In this document: piece by piece, positions 1 to 10,930 of the stretch
How positions within the stretch are numbered: the stretch's first letter is position 1
Layout: each line of letters opens with the position of its first letter
Assembly (NCBI GenBank): GCA_025267735.1
Contig: CM046311.1
Coordinates: 20,861,020-20,925,019 of the forward strand
Direction: 5' to 3'
Length of the DNA stretch: 64,000 nucleotides
Source of the DNA: Mactra quadrangularis
Taxonomy: Eukaryota; Mollusca; Bivalvia; Venerida; Mactridae
The notes under the pieces: generated by a model
Database searches by the model: none
Seen by the model: the letters and a program-made list of their open reading frames with translations, nothing else
What the model was told of the DNA's origin: nothing
Translations under genes and position numbers: made by a program

Positions 1-89
1 TGATACAATTCAATGTTATACAACAATAATAATGTAATGACATACATGTATACAATATACATGCTACTCCGTTTTACAATAAAATACAG

Positions 90-155
90 ATCTAAACCGT
101 TATCTCCGGATTCGAAGTCAGACATGCTAACCACTACGCCACGGCCGATCTAAAC
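90..155 (-). repeat. tRNA-like SINE head fragment
   Basis: Read on the minus strand, this stretch has a tRNA-like A box (TGGCGTAGTGGTTAGCATG) followed by a TTCGAATCC-type B box. It looks like the tRNA-related head of a SINE without its body. It is too degenerate to be a working tRNA gene. Confidence 0.4.
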
Positions 156-371
156 CATTAAGTAACTGGAGAATTTTCACGGGTTTCAAAAGCATAGTAT
201 ATATACATGGCAACGTGTCGTATGAGAAATTCGTATTTACTTGACATCAAGTTACAGAAATTATGAATAGTTACATTATGGGTATAGCAGGGTGAGATAT
301 ACCTGGCTAGCAAAGTCACAGTCCGCGGGACATAGTATGTTGAATTGAAATTCGTCTTCTATTCCCGCGTT

Positions 372-596
372 TCAGCGTTTGCAGCGACGTAATTCTCTTT
401 GAATGTTTGTTCGTCGACCACCTTCTATTTCCAGTTCATAAACACCAGATCTTAATTTTGCGTAACTTCGCATAAATGTTCTAATAAATAGATAGTCTTT
501 GTATGATTCTTGCTCGAACAAGGATTTATTCTCTCTATGAAAAAAACAGCCTTTTTTAGTAAACTTTGAATACCAAGATTGCAGATAATTATCCAT
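372..596 (-). other. isolated 74-codon open frame, doubtful
   Basis: An ATG-started frame of 74 residues, rich in Lys, Arg and aromatic residues, ends in RRCKR and a stop. There is no signal peptide, no recognisable domain, and no convincing splice acceptor just upstream. I do not recognise it. It may be a chance frame or a worn piece of a mobile element. Confidence 0.15.
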
Positions 597-844
597 TAGT
601 TTATGTTTAAATGAATTAATGAATGACTTTTCGTTTGTTACTTCTTGATTTCTATATTTCTATATGTTTTCGTATGTCTTAACTTGATTTATGTATAATA
701 TATTTGAATTTACATTTCCTCATTTAGCAATTGAACGACCATTCACATACCCAGAGATTATTTTGCGGAGAATGTAGAATAAAACACTTCTTTTCGTACA
801 TGTATGTTGTAAATGTAGTAATTAGGAATTATTGTCAGTTATTT

Positions 845-1190
845 TCCCCTGATACAATCAGGAGCAATCCAACTTGTAAGTAGGTCCTTACAATTAGATT
901 TCTCGGATTTTATCATTGATGTCATATATAAGGATAACAAAATATTTCATCTCATATCTTTCTGATAATGAAGATATTAACAGAAGTGGTTAAATTTAGA
1001 TAGTTCTTTACCCCAAAAATCCTTAGCTTGAATATCAAACAAATAAAATGACTTACAAAAAGTTATTAATATTATTTTTTGAAAATTGACATTGAAAAGT
1101 AAGGATAAAATCCGAATAATCCTACTAATTGGACCTCCCTATTTGAAGACTTTACAAGAGGATATTACTGACTAAAGTCCCTTATCATTG
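845..1190 (-). repeat. dispersed ~300-bp repeat family, copy 1
   Basis: The reverse complement matches stretches at about 30955-31250 and 54145-54450. Shared features are a GATAAAATCC core, a 'TTCTGTTAATATCTT' block and a terminal 'GACTAAAGTCC' motif. No coding capacity is visible. The class is unknown; it is probably a non-autonomous element. Confidence 0.55.
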
Positions 1191-2009
1191 TTTAAATAAT
1201 GTCATTTTTGTAAATATGTAACCATGTTATAAATAAATTTATTTGTACGCTTTATTGGTATTGTTTACTTGGAAGTTATTGATAATTAAAAAGATAGACA
1301 TATAAACAATTTAATATGTATATGGGTGGAAAGCTGAAATAAATCAGAACCACTTATTCGATATGTGTAATACAGATATAAAAAGTATTGAGAAATGCTA
1401 GCCATGATGATATTCCAAATTATGTATTATAATGAAAACTATTCATGGAATTCATGTTATCCCAAGTCAAATACAAAATGTAATATATTTCACGCATTCT
1501 CTAAAATAATCTCGTCAGAATTGTGTGAATTGGATCCCTGACTTAATTAGGGAAAACATGAGCTCCCTAGATACACATATTCCCTGTAGCATAAACGGGG
1601 AAGAAGTCGATAAACATTTATTCTTATATAATAAATGAAAAACATTTTTTAATGATTATGTAATAATGATTTTTTATCATGAGTCTCATCAGGACGTGCA
1701 TACATACGTTACCGGGGATGTCTAATCAGTAACTTACCTTTATTCTCTAAAATTTAGGGATTGTCATCACCAATTTTGCAACGTACAGTCAGAAAACACA
1801 ATCATGTTTATCCTAGACATTTTTTAAAAGTACATCCATATCTATGTATATATGCCGATGAAAATGCTCCCGTTTGTAAATGTAAACATCACTTTAAAAG
1901 TTCCTTTGCTTTGTTTATATTTTTAGTTTAATTATTTCATGTTCATGGTATTAGGTCTTAATCAATTTCATTATATATTGATACTTGATTACTTAAAATT
2001 AAGTAGGAG

Positions 2010-2340
2010 GTACAATGTACGTCCAGCTAGGCTTCCACCTGTCGTTTAAAAGAATCATGATTGTGAGCAACGAACAGATCATGACACTGAAATATTTATA
2101 TGCTCTGTTTTAAACATTATTTTGTAAATATAACTTTTTTAACTATTATTATTAACTATTTTTCCTGGAAGAGCATGTTTTAGTGTAAATCTCTATTTGA
2201 TCGTGATAATGAATGTTTACTTCACATTATATTATTATAAATGTAAATGCTTATTATTTGTATTTCGACTCAAATAAAATATTAGTTATAGACTTAATTT
2301 CACTGAATTTTTTTTCTGAAAGTGTAATACATTAATTATT
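2010..2340 (+). repeat. dispersed AT-rich repeat, pair with 14130-14410
   Basis: This stretch shares an ordered series of blocks with 14130-14410: a 'GAACAGATCATGACACTG'-like block, then 'GCTCTGTTTTAAACATTATT', then 'CTGGAAG...TGTAAAT'. The copies are diverged. No coding region or termini could be defined. Confidence 0.45.
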
Positions 2341-2854
2341 TTTACTTGTAGAGTACAAAAACGCGTTATAAAATCTGCCAAACTTGAATGTTGATTTTTA
2401 TGACTATTTCTATTTATATCTTAAATTTAGTTTACATTTATATATATACGAGAGTATATTGAAACAAATCTGAACTGCATGTAGAAGTTTCATTTCTAGA
2501 AGCATCATTATTTGTTTAAATGAGCTCTCAAAGAAACTCACATTTTCAGCTTAGGTTTCGTTTAAGATTTTCAGGGGATCCCCATAAAAAGATCTGCACA
2601 TGTCTTACTTTCAAGAGACTCAGGCTACGCCACTGTTCACAGCATTGATCTATATTACTAATAATCAATGGTTCATAGTGTTAAATACATACGTTGAAGT
2701 GAATCGATGAATTAATTTGCCAATTATCCTAATTATCCCCCTTTTATAAACAAGTAGTGAAATCGAAAACGAAAGTAGACTAAAAATTCCATAATTATTC
2801 CCCTTTGTTGTGGTTACGTATGAAATCAATCGTCGTTACTTACCAACTTAAAAA

Positions 2855-3582
2855 GTATTGAATTTTATTCTTGGATATGAACATCTAATCAAGGTTTGTA
2901 AACAATCTTTGTCTGTTGAAATTTTTATGAACAAAACTTGAATGAGTCACTTTCTCTGTTTTGTTTTTGTAGGGTTTAAACGCCGTAGCAACACATTTAT
3001 AAGTCATATAACGGCGGTCAGTCAACCCACTAACTTCTTCTGGAAAGGCTAAATCTCTGGATTCAGCTGTTAACCAACTACTTAACGCATACTTTCCTCA
3101 GTTACTGACAACTGTCCTACATAATTAAAAATCATTGGTAGGAAGGAGAATGGCTGTAGAAATAATTTCATGACCAAGCTCCACGAAAGTATGCCCTGCC
3201 CGGGATTTTTTTCTAAATACTACGATGAGTTAATTTTAAACAGCAGATACATTTATGAACATGATGAAACTGTCTGTGAGCAGTGTAGTTGTTAAGATAA
3301 AAAGGAATACAATTCTTATTATATACATAGAAACTCTATGCATACTTACCAAATGAAAGAGTATTGATTTCAATTCTTGGATGAACATTTAATCAAGGTT
3401 TGTAAACAATTTTTGTCTGTTGAATTTTTTTATAAACGCAACTATTTGAATGAGTCTTTTTCTCAATACTACGATGAGTTTATTTTAAACAGCAGATACA
3501 TTTTGATGAAACTGTATCTGACCAGTGTAGTAGTTAAGATAAAAAGAATTACAAAATTCTTATTATATACATAGAAACTTTC
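2855..3582 (+). repeat. tandem duplication of ~230 bp, one unit split by a SINE
   Basis: Unit B is 3357-3582. Unit A is the same sequence broken into 2855-2957 and 3213-3337, with a SINE in between. Both units carry 'CAAGGTTTGTAAACAAT', 'ACTACGATGAGTT' and 'TTATTATATACATAGAAACT'. The duplication therefore contains an empty-site control for the SINE insertion. Confidence 0.75.
2957..3212 (-). repeat. tRNA-derived SINE (family A), head truncated
   Basis: The element lies in reverse orientation. Its 3' tail 'GTTGCTACGGCGTTTAAACC' is followed by an A/C-rich end. The body motifs 'GTCATGAAATTATTTCTAC' and 'GACAGTTGTCAGTAACTGA' match copies at 17.8, 22.1, 28.6 and 30.2 kb. Most of the tRNA-like head is missing. 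TTTCTC-type target sequence flanks both ends. Confidence 0.75.
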
Positions 3583-3639
3583 TCAGAAATTCATTTTATG
3601 TTATTTAATTGTACGCTTGAATTCTAATATTTTAAGGGT

Positions 3640-3755
3640 AGGTGAGTACTGATTATAGACAATGGTCTAGGAAAGCTAGGTTAGGTGCGTTGGACGCCAT
3701 GAAGTGACCTAAAATTGTGTTGACACAGCGTTTACTCCAATAAATAAATAAATCT
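3640..3755 (+). repeat. SINE (family B) 3' part
   Basis: This is the tail half of the family seen complete at 44649-44935: 'GTGAGTACTG', 'AGGAAAGCTAGGTTAGGT', 'CCTAAAATTGTGTTGACAC' and then an AATAAATAAATAA tail. The tRNA-like head is absent. A similar fragment lies at 51085-51200. Confidence 0.65.
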
Positions 3756-4204
3756 AATATTTTTCAATGTCTTATTCTTAACTGTTGCTTTGTAAAGCGA
3801 ATTAGATTTTTTTCATATCAAAGAGAAAGATACTCGCTCTCATAAAATCAAAGTGCTGAAGGATTGAAATTGTTTGGGTTACAAACTCAGTTATTTTATA
3901 GGATTATTAAGAAAAAGTATCTACTTATCTATACTGGGTTTAACGTGGTGTCAACACGTTTGGTTATTTGCCACTGCCACAATAAATAAAATTCGCCCAT
4001 CAGAGAGCCGAATATATTTTTCATTTTTACTTTTACACTTCAATATTTTCAAAAAATTGTCTTTCTCGTAGTAAATTATAAAGTTCAAAGTAGATCAAGA
4101 TAAATAGATAATAGTTTTAATTGTTGAGTAGAAAAAAGTCGTGATGTAAGCACTGCGAGGAATTTGAAAACGTGACATATGCATTGTAAGGAGTATGCAC
4201 ATAA

Positions 4205-4400
4205 CTCTCTTTATCCTTGTCTTTAACCAGTACTAGCCTACCATTCCACTTTTCCATATGCCTTATTAATGTCATAGACATAATTGTCAAATTTTCATGG
4301 ATGGGTATAACCTCTCGGGCGGGACTCGAACCTGTATTCCACTCTGGACATTAGATTCGAAATTCCGGAGCGCTACTTATACGCTCTGACCCGGTTTATA
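4205..4400 (-). repeat. SINE (family B) 5' part with tRNA-like head
   Basis: The stretch includes 'CATTCCACTTTTCCATATG', 'GTCAAATTTTCATGGATGG' and the complement of a B box (GGACTCGAACC), then an A-box-like region near 4375-4390. Orientation is reverse. The usual distal tail is missing. Confidence 0.65.
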
Positions 4401-4429
4401 CACATTTTAAACACATTCTTATTGGCAGT

Positions 4430-5975
4430 GTTAGAAGCTGTTTAATTTCTAATGATGATGCTACCTCAGCCTGGGAAAAAATGAAATCCGTATTTATGCC
4501 TGCTGTAGATTCTGTTAGATCTACACCCTTGAAAAAATATTTGGAAGAGAGCAATTTAATTCTGATTTTTTTAGAATAGCTTTAGACAATTGGGTCCACC
4601 ATCTAAAAATGCAAATCTTACAGTACTATAGGCATTGAAATTATAATAACATGTGTTTTGATTAGTTGAATATTGCTGAAATGTTCAATCTTTTTGCACC
4701 ACTGTTGCAAGTTAACTTGTTGAAAAAATGCCTGTATTGAAAACTAAAATTGGTTTAACTTAAGACTGAAGTATTTCATATAAAAATATACTTTTTGTCT
4801 TTCTATTCCAAAACAATTGTCGGTCATGGCAAGTATTTAATGTCATTTTTATTATGATTCTACTGTATGGTTTAATTCAGGAACACAAACTCTTACCGGT
4901 TAGCCGAAATAAGCTTATAAAATTTGTTCTAGATCATGATACCTAGTCTCATTTTGGAAATAAACTGTTTTCTTTTGTCAATAGGTTACCAGTTGAACAA
5001 CGAGTTAATTTAAAACTCTGTGTCAGGTGTTTAACATTTATTTTGATGATGCCTCAGCTAATTTGAGAGAGCTTTTTGTTCCTGCTAGCTCAATACTTGC
5101 GCCAGATTTAGGGTCAAATCAAATAACACGAATGATCTATTTTTCACTGACTGTGGCCATTACTACATTCCCCAGGTCAAGGCGGTTAGTAGACGGTCAT
5201 TTGCTTATATAGGTTGATTTATGGTAATTATAACTAAATTTAAGTCAATAAGTAATTTCAAGGTCTAACTAGATCTACCTCTTTTAAGCTAATCTTAAAT
5301 TTAGTTTAGTTTTTAATTTTACAAAAGTATATTATCCAGTACTTTATGTTACAAGCTTGATTATATATAATATTTTATGCACAACATAAAAAAATTTTTA
5401 TGTGATGGTCAAACGTCTTATTTCCTACTTACAAAGATTTATATCCCGTATTAATTTCTTAACGGGCCGAATGGTTTTTACACTTTTGGCTCTCATCCAA
5501 TGGGGGCTTAGAATTTTATCACGTGATCTATTCAGCCAATCAGGAGCTCTAAAATCACTTCCTTTGTTTGATTCTAACAAGTCAGTCGAGAAAATTTTTC
5601 TCCACAATTTTGTAAATTATTGGATTGATATTCATAATTATAAGGTTATTGAACTTTTCCTCGTTGTTTATTTAAGTTTAATCTTACTCGAGGACTATTT
5701 CGTTAAGGCGGCGATACTGTGTTAAGGTGAAAATTTATGTGCTAAAAGGTGGCAGTGAGCTTTCTATTTATAGCTTTTCTAGAGGGCGCTATTCACGCGT
5801 GGCTTCTAACAAGATTTCTCGCTCACGTGATCTGTCATTTCTCTGGCGGCGTTTTACTTTTGGCGGTTGATTGCCGACCAGATATGTTCTAAGTTCTAAC
5901 TAATGTATGTATTTATCTATGTCTTTTGCTATGTCTATGGCATTTGAATAAATGCCCCTTATCAATCAATCAGCA
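4430..5975 (+). mobile_element. degenerate non-LTR retrotransposon (CR1/L2-like)
   Basis: Near 4460-4550 one frame reads DDATSAWEKMKSVFMPAVDS, resembling the linker before the reverse transcriptase of CR1/L2-type LINEs. Near 4990-5210, with a frameshift, LPVEQRVNLKLCVR, ANLRELFVP and a late PQVKAVSRRSFAY segment fit the conserved C-terminal tail of the same polyproteins. The stretch ends near 5950-5975 with TGAATAAATGCC followed by TCAATCAATCA, a short tail repeat typical of these LINEs. No intact reverse transcriptase remains. The assignment rests on motif resemblance only. Confidence 0.5.
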
Positions 5976-6544
5976 TTGTGTTTGTGTTATAACTTATCCC
6001 ATACGAGTTCAACCCAGTCAGTGTTTTCTGTTTCAAATTTTGGACGATACATAAATTTTATTCATGTAATCAATTCTTGTCTCTTTGGCCGAATCTGTAT
6101 CTTAAGGGCCACAATTGAAATAATATTTTACTCTTTTTGTGTTATTCTTGATGTATGATGTTGTTTTATATGGCTACATGTATTCAGTGGTTCACACAAG
6201 TTATTTATCACTAAAACTTGTATTATGCTTTATTATATGTGCCATGTTGTAACATTGTACATCAAAGTAAATAAATATATCGATCATTCCTCCAGCACTC
6301 CAGTATTGTTATTCAATACGTGTATTTACAAAGGTAAAGCAAATACAAATGTATATAAACGTTTTGTATATATATATATTGATTTTTGTTGATGTATAGA
6401 AATGTTTATTTGAAGTAAAACTTATTATTCAAGAGTAAAAATCCTGTTGATTTTTTATCAACCATCGTACATGGGAAAACATATTTAAACAAAACAATTA
6501 TAATACGAGTACGTCAAGACCACATTTCACTACTGAAACATTGA

Positions 6545-6815
6545 ACACATCAAGGGCGGATCCAGGGTTTTTTCTAGGGGGGGGGCGCACTTTTTCTAAT
6601 AGGGTCCAACCTTTCGAACCACCACCACATTGTACACTTATTGAAGAATAATGCAAGATATAAATTATAAAAACTACATAACCATTAAATCTATGTTAAG
6701 CACCGAGAGAAATTGTCTCATGTAACTTAAAAATGACTTAAAGTCAAGAAATACATTTATGGATAGGTACATTTTTAAATCCAGGAGGTCCGAAGTCTCC
6801 GCCCCGCCTATGGAT
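6545..6815 (+). repeat. dispersed repeat, pair with 53232-53505
   Basis: It begins 'GGCGGATCCAGG' followed by a G-rich run, then 'CCTTTCGAACCACCACCA', 'AAAAACTACATAA' and 'AATCTATGTTAAGC'. The same order appears at 53232-53505. It ends about 100 bp upstream of the cGAS-like coding exon. Confidence 0.65.
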
Positions 6816-6917
6816 CAGCCTATACACTTATTATGAAAATTTACCGTTTTAGACCACTGGTCTTGATATTGTAAAAATATATATTGCTATACATCCAATA
6901 TTTTGTGCTTCAGATAC

Positions 6918-8990
6918 ATGTCACGTGAACCATATAACCAAGAACAAATGTCACAACTTCTGTCTGAAGTTCTTAATGATATTGGAATGAGTCGTGAGAT
7001 ACTGATAAAACGAAGAAATATTGCACTGTTTTACGAATCAATAATAAATCAGACTGTAATAACTGGTAATGTAAAAGTTTACATGTTTGGAAGTCAAACA
7101 GAAGGAAGCACAGTTCCTGGCCTGAATTCTGATACGGATCTATTATATTATCTTAAAGAGTTCAGTGTTATCAATAACATATCACATCAGAAAGTAATTA
7201 AGAAGAACTTACTAATGATACAAGATGGCACGCCCCCTGGATATTGTTTACTTCAAATATTGGATGATAATCCCCATGATCATTTTTCTTGGGATAATAT
7301 CAGTATAGATGATTCAGGAAGAAATATCTTACATAATAGCTATGCACTTGAGTCTAGTCATGGAGAAGAGCAGCATGGTCCAGCATTGACGATGTTTTAT
7401 GACATTGGAGACCTGGACCGAGTTCCAGCTATGGTATGTGATCAATGGCCGTCTGAAGCCCAAGATTGGTTAAATAGAAATAATATTGGTGGCTGGCCTG
7501 ATAGAGAATTAAAAGAAAAATGCAAACAATCTGGATGTTTTGTCGTATCAGTGTCTAGTAAACTAAATCCATATCTTGAACAAGTAGAATACAGAATTTC
7601 AACATCGCTTGCTGAGAGATATTTAATGTTTAGTTTGAACAATTTTCAGGAGAAATGCTACCTTCTGTTGAAAGTGTTGGTAAAATCAAACACTGCTCTC
7701 GAAGGAAAGATATCAAGTTTCATGTGTAAAACAGCCTTGTTCCACAGTGTGGAAAAGACACCATCGGAAATATGGCGGGAAAATAATCTTCTATATTGTT
7801 TCAATCACACTGTGTGGTTACTACACAACTTTGTGTATTACAGAAATTGTCCTCATTTTATTATTCCGGGAAATAATTTATTGGCTGGGAAACTAACGGC
7901 AGCTGAACGTGAAGTAGTTTTAAATTATTTGATGCTTGTATTACACAGTGAAGGGATGGTTTTGTTTGAAATTGATAAATGTAATCTGGGCGAAAGATTA
8001 AATATTAAGAAAAATGTGCATATATCATCATCTCCTGGTTTTACTATTGACCTAAATGGTGAGGTATTAGGTAATGCATATCATGAATCGGCAATGTATG
8101 TTTTATGGAGTGTAACCCTTTCGCTTCTTCCGTATTTTGAGACCATTTTAGTCATCGGGACTGAGAGTATCCAAAAATGCGCACAGTTATGTAAAGATAT
8201 TTGTATGGAATTTACATCACGTTTACGTCATTTAAGTACTTATGAACAACAATTGTACGAATGCTTTATGCCATTATTTTTTACATTAAGGGGATCTTTG
8301 CTAGCATCATATTATAAAAGTGAAGGAAAACCTTTACCACAAGTTGTCTGGGATTGTCTAGAGAAAGGTTGTGAATCAGATGTTTCCTCTGGAAGGTTAA
8401 AACTTGCAACAGTATGTTATAGTGTGGGTGAATTAGAGAGAGCTGAGAAGATCTTACGTAAGGTTGGCCTACTTTTTGATAGAAATGTTGTAGTGCCAAT
8501 TAGTGGTTATGCTTTGAAAGAAAAATATATTACTGACGGGTTCCGCCAGGCTGTTGGTCGTCTGCAGCAAATATCAGACTTCCGACAATTGGTATCATAC
8601 AGTGTCATTTTTTTACCTAAAGAAATTCCTGTCATACCACAAGAATTAGAAGTAGAATACACCGAGCGCTTTAATTATGGGAACAATGATCATGTTCAAG
8701 CAGTGGTTGATTCACTGCCATACTTGTATTTTTTACAATACAAGACTTATGGGGGACTTGGTAAACGGAGAGATCAAAAAATTGCTCTAGGAAAGTTACA
8801 AGATGTTATCTATAATTATAGATTTTTATATCATAAACACACAGCATTTAATCTGTTAGGTCAGTTGATGGAACAGGAGAATGATCCTCAAAAAGCAAAG
8901 GAGTGTTACATAGAATCACGACGTATAGTGCCAAAGCAATATGCTGCCAATTTTCATTTAGCTCAATTAGGGGAAGGCTGGGTAAGTTGA
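6918..8990 (+). CDS. Mab-21/cGAS-like nucleotidyltransferase (cGLR family) with TPR-like C-terminus
   Basis: This 690-residue frame is uninterrupted. The ATG at 6918 is preferred because a good splice acceptor (TGTGCTTCAG) ends at 6913, so an untranslated exon probably lies upstream. Residues 58-74 carry the nucleotidyltransferase signature: FGSQTEGS, then DTD at 72-74. D167 in DLDRVPAM is a candidate third metal ligand. GGWPDRELKEKCKQSG (about 191-206) and the ERYLMF...ISSFMCKTALFHSVEKTP block (about 232-284) are typical of Mab-21/cGAS proteins. Helical repeats near 494-517 (YSVGELERAEKIL) and 640-671 (GQLMEQENDPQKAKECYIE) look TPR-like, as in many long bivalve members. By family knowledge these proteins sense nucleic acid and make cyclic dinucleotides; the ligand here is unknown. 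The last codons (GEGWVS, stop) lie inside a transposon terminal repeat, and GTAAGT at 8982-8987 could act as a splice donor, so the true C-terminus is uncertain. Confidence 0.88.
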   Translation: MSREPYNQEQMSQLLSEVLNDIGMSREILIKRRNIALFYESIINQTVITGNVKVYMFGSQTEGSTVPGLNSDTDLLYYLKEFSVINNISHQKVIKKNLLMIQDGTPPGYCLLQILDDNPHDHFSWDNISIDDSGRNILHNSYALESSHGEEQHGPALTMFYDIGDLDRVPAMVCDQWPSEAQDWLNRNNIGGWPDRELKEKCKQSGCFVVSVSSKLNPYLEQVEYRISTSLAERYLMFSLNNFQEKCYLLLKVLVKSNTALEGKISSFMCKTALFHSVEKTPSEIWRENNLLYCFNHTVWLLHNFVYYRNCPHFIIPGNNLLAGKLTAAEREVVLNYLMLVLHSEGMVLFEIDKCNLGERLNIKKNVHISSSPGFTIDLNGEVLGNAYHESAMYVLWSVTLSLLPYFETILVIGTESIQKCAQLCKDICMEFTSRLRHLSTYEQQLYECFMPLFFTLRGSLLASYYKSEGKPLPQVVWDCLEKGCESDVSSGRLKLATVCYSVGELERAEKILRKVGLLFDRNVVVPISGYALKEKYITDGFRQAVGRLQQISDFRQLVSYSVIFLPKEIPVIPQELEVEYTERFNYGNNDHVQAVVDSLPYLYFLQYKTYGGLGKRRDQKIALGKLQDVIYNYRFLYHKHTAFNLLGQLMEQENDPQKAKECYIESRRIVPKQYAANFHLAQLGEGWVS

Positions 8991-9540
8991 GCCAAATTTT
9001 GATTTTTGTCCAGTGGGTTCGCAATGGTAGCTACTTTTAGTGAAACTTTTATCTGAACATAAAATTTGATTTTTTGGGCACCTATGATATAATATTTTGT
9101 TACATTATTATCTCACAGTAAGTCACCATTAACGTTTAAAAAACGTAAGTCAATGGCTCAACTTACTCCGTCACTAACAACCTACTGTAATATTCCATGA
9201 ACACAGTATATATGCTTTAGATCCTTATTTGTCTATTGTAAGCTTGTAGACATATACATGAGCTACATAACAACATATAAAATTGATATTATAACTTAAT
9301 GATTGTAGAAATAAATTTGCAAATGTCAGTTTCCAGATTTTTTACAAAAATGGAGAAAAATAATTAATTCCCTCCTTACAGATGTTTTTCTGTAGGCTTC
9401 TTAAATACAATATGATGAATGTTAATGCCATGTTTTTAGACATGTTTTAATTACAGTCTCGTGATAGTTCTGTTTTTAACAACTGCCTGAGAGGTGGTGG
9501 CTCAACTTACCCCTATGCTCAATCTACCCCGTCCTCCCCT
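8969..9540. mobile_element. MITE with AGGGGAGG...GTAAGTTGAGC terminal repeats
   Basis: The left end reads AGGGGAAGGCTGGGTAAGTT and the right end is its imperfect inverted copy (CTCAACTTACCCC ... GTCCTCCCCT). A related block sits internally near 9151. There is no open frame. The left terminus overlaps the 3' end of the cGAS-like coding frame and supplies its stop codon. Confidence 0.65.
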
Positions 9541-9842
9541 ATTGAGGAAAAAACATCGAAAAAAGAAATATAATCGACAAAAAAAGCACTAAATTATACT
9601 TAGGGTAGAATGCTCCCGATACCAATCGCAGTTAGATATTACAATTGAAAATCAAATAAATGTCTATGATGTTTACTTTTATTTTACCACGTAAATCATT
9701 TAATGAAATGCATACATTCTTAGTCTCATTTATTTCATATGCACAGGCTTACAGTTGAAAGACAATATACACATTATGAGCTTACTTGTGTTCTCTGAAA
9801 TGACAGGGAATTAGTGATTGAAGTCTCAATTATGTTATTTAC

Positions 9843-10540
9843 AGAGATATCTTGAGCTCGGTCGGTTCAACATTATACATTTTAATTTTCAAATGATATA
9901 TCAATCAGATACAACTTTTGCAGGTGTGATAAATTCATGCAATTTATTTGTGACTAAACATAAAGGGCAGACATAAAAGTTACCTTAAAAATTACTTTAT
10001 ATACTTTTTCTGGGGAGACTGTTACATTGTACACTAACAAAATCTGGAAAAGAAATGCCTATCAATAGAAAAAATGTTACATCGTACAATATCAAATTCT
10101 TGAAATCTGAAAAAAATGTATTATCAATACGAGCAGAAATATTATCATGAATATACACACTTCGCCCCACTCTAAATGAAAGTTGAGATACGTTTAAATG
10201 AAAACAAAAGACGTCTCAAGCTCGATCGATTCCATATTACACATTTTATATTTCAATTGATATAGCAGTAAGATAAAAAATCGCAGGTGTGATAAAATCA
10301 AACCGGTTATGTACTTTATATGTGATTAACCAAAATAAGCATACATAAAACTTGCCTTACAAATTACTTTAACATTTTTTATACTTGTCTTGTAAAACTG
10401 TTCCATTACATACACTGACAAAATCTTGAAATCTGGGAAAGAAATGTCTTAAAAAATTAATACATGCAGATACCTATTATTATACATGTACATACATATA
10501 CACTTCGCTCCATTCTTAATGAAAATTGAGATTTGTGTTA
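9843..10540 (+). repeat. tandem duplication, two ~350-bp units
   Basis: Units at about 9843-10190 and 10207-10540 share 'GCAGGTGTGATAAA', 'GACTGTTACATTGTACAC'-like, 'CTTGAAATCTG' and 'ACACTTCGCCCCA' blocks in the same order. They are diverged by substitutions and small indels. No coding signal is visible. Confidence 0.6.
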
Positions 10541-10930
10541 ATAATTACCTCTTTAAAGATTGTAAAAAACGAAACAAGAGCTTTAAAAATATGTTCTTAC
10601 ATCATCGGCAATTAGTACCAGAATTTTATTGTACATCCTATCATTAAAATTGCAATAGTACACTGTATCATTTTTATGTTCCGTCTAAAATTCAAAATTA
10701 AGACCTTGTTTTCTAAAATAAGAGCTCTTAAGTACCAAAAAACAATATTTTAGGTTTTCTTGTGGGTAGCAGCGATAGTCAAACAAATTTCAGATAAAAT
10801 ACTCTCAATAACTTTTTTATTAGTGGACGTAGGAAAATAAAATAAGTATTGATATAAATCGGATGTAAGCGTGGGTACTTTGGTCGTAATGATTTTACAA
10901 GGTAAAATTGTTTTCATAAAAACCTACCTT

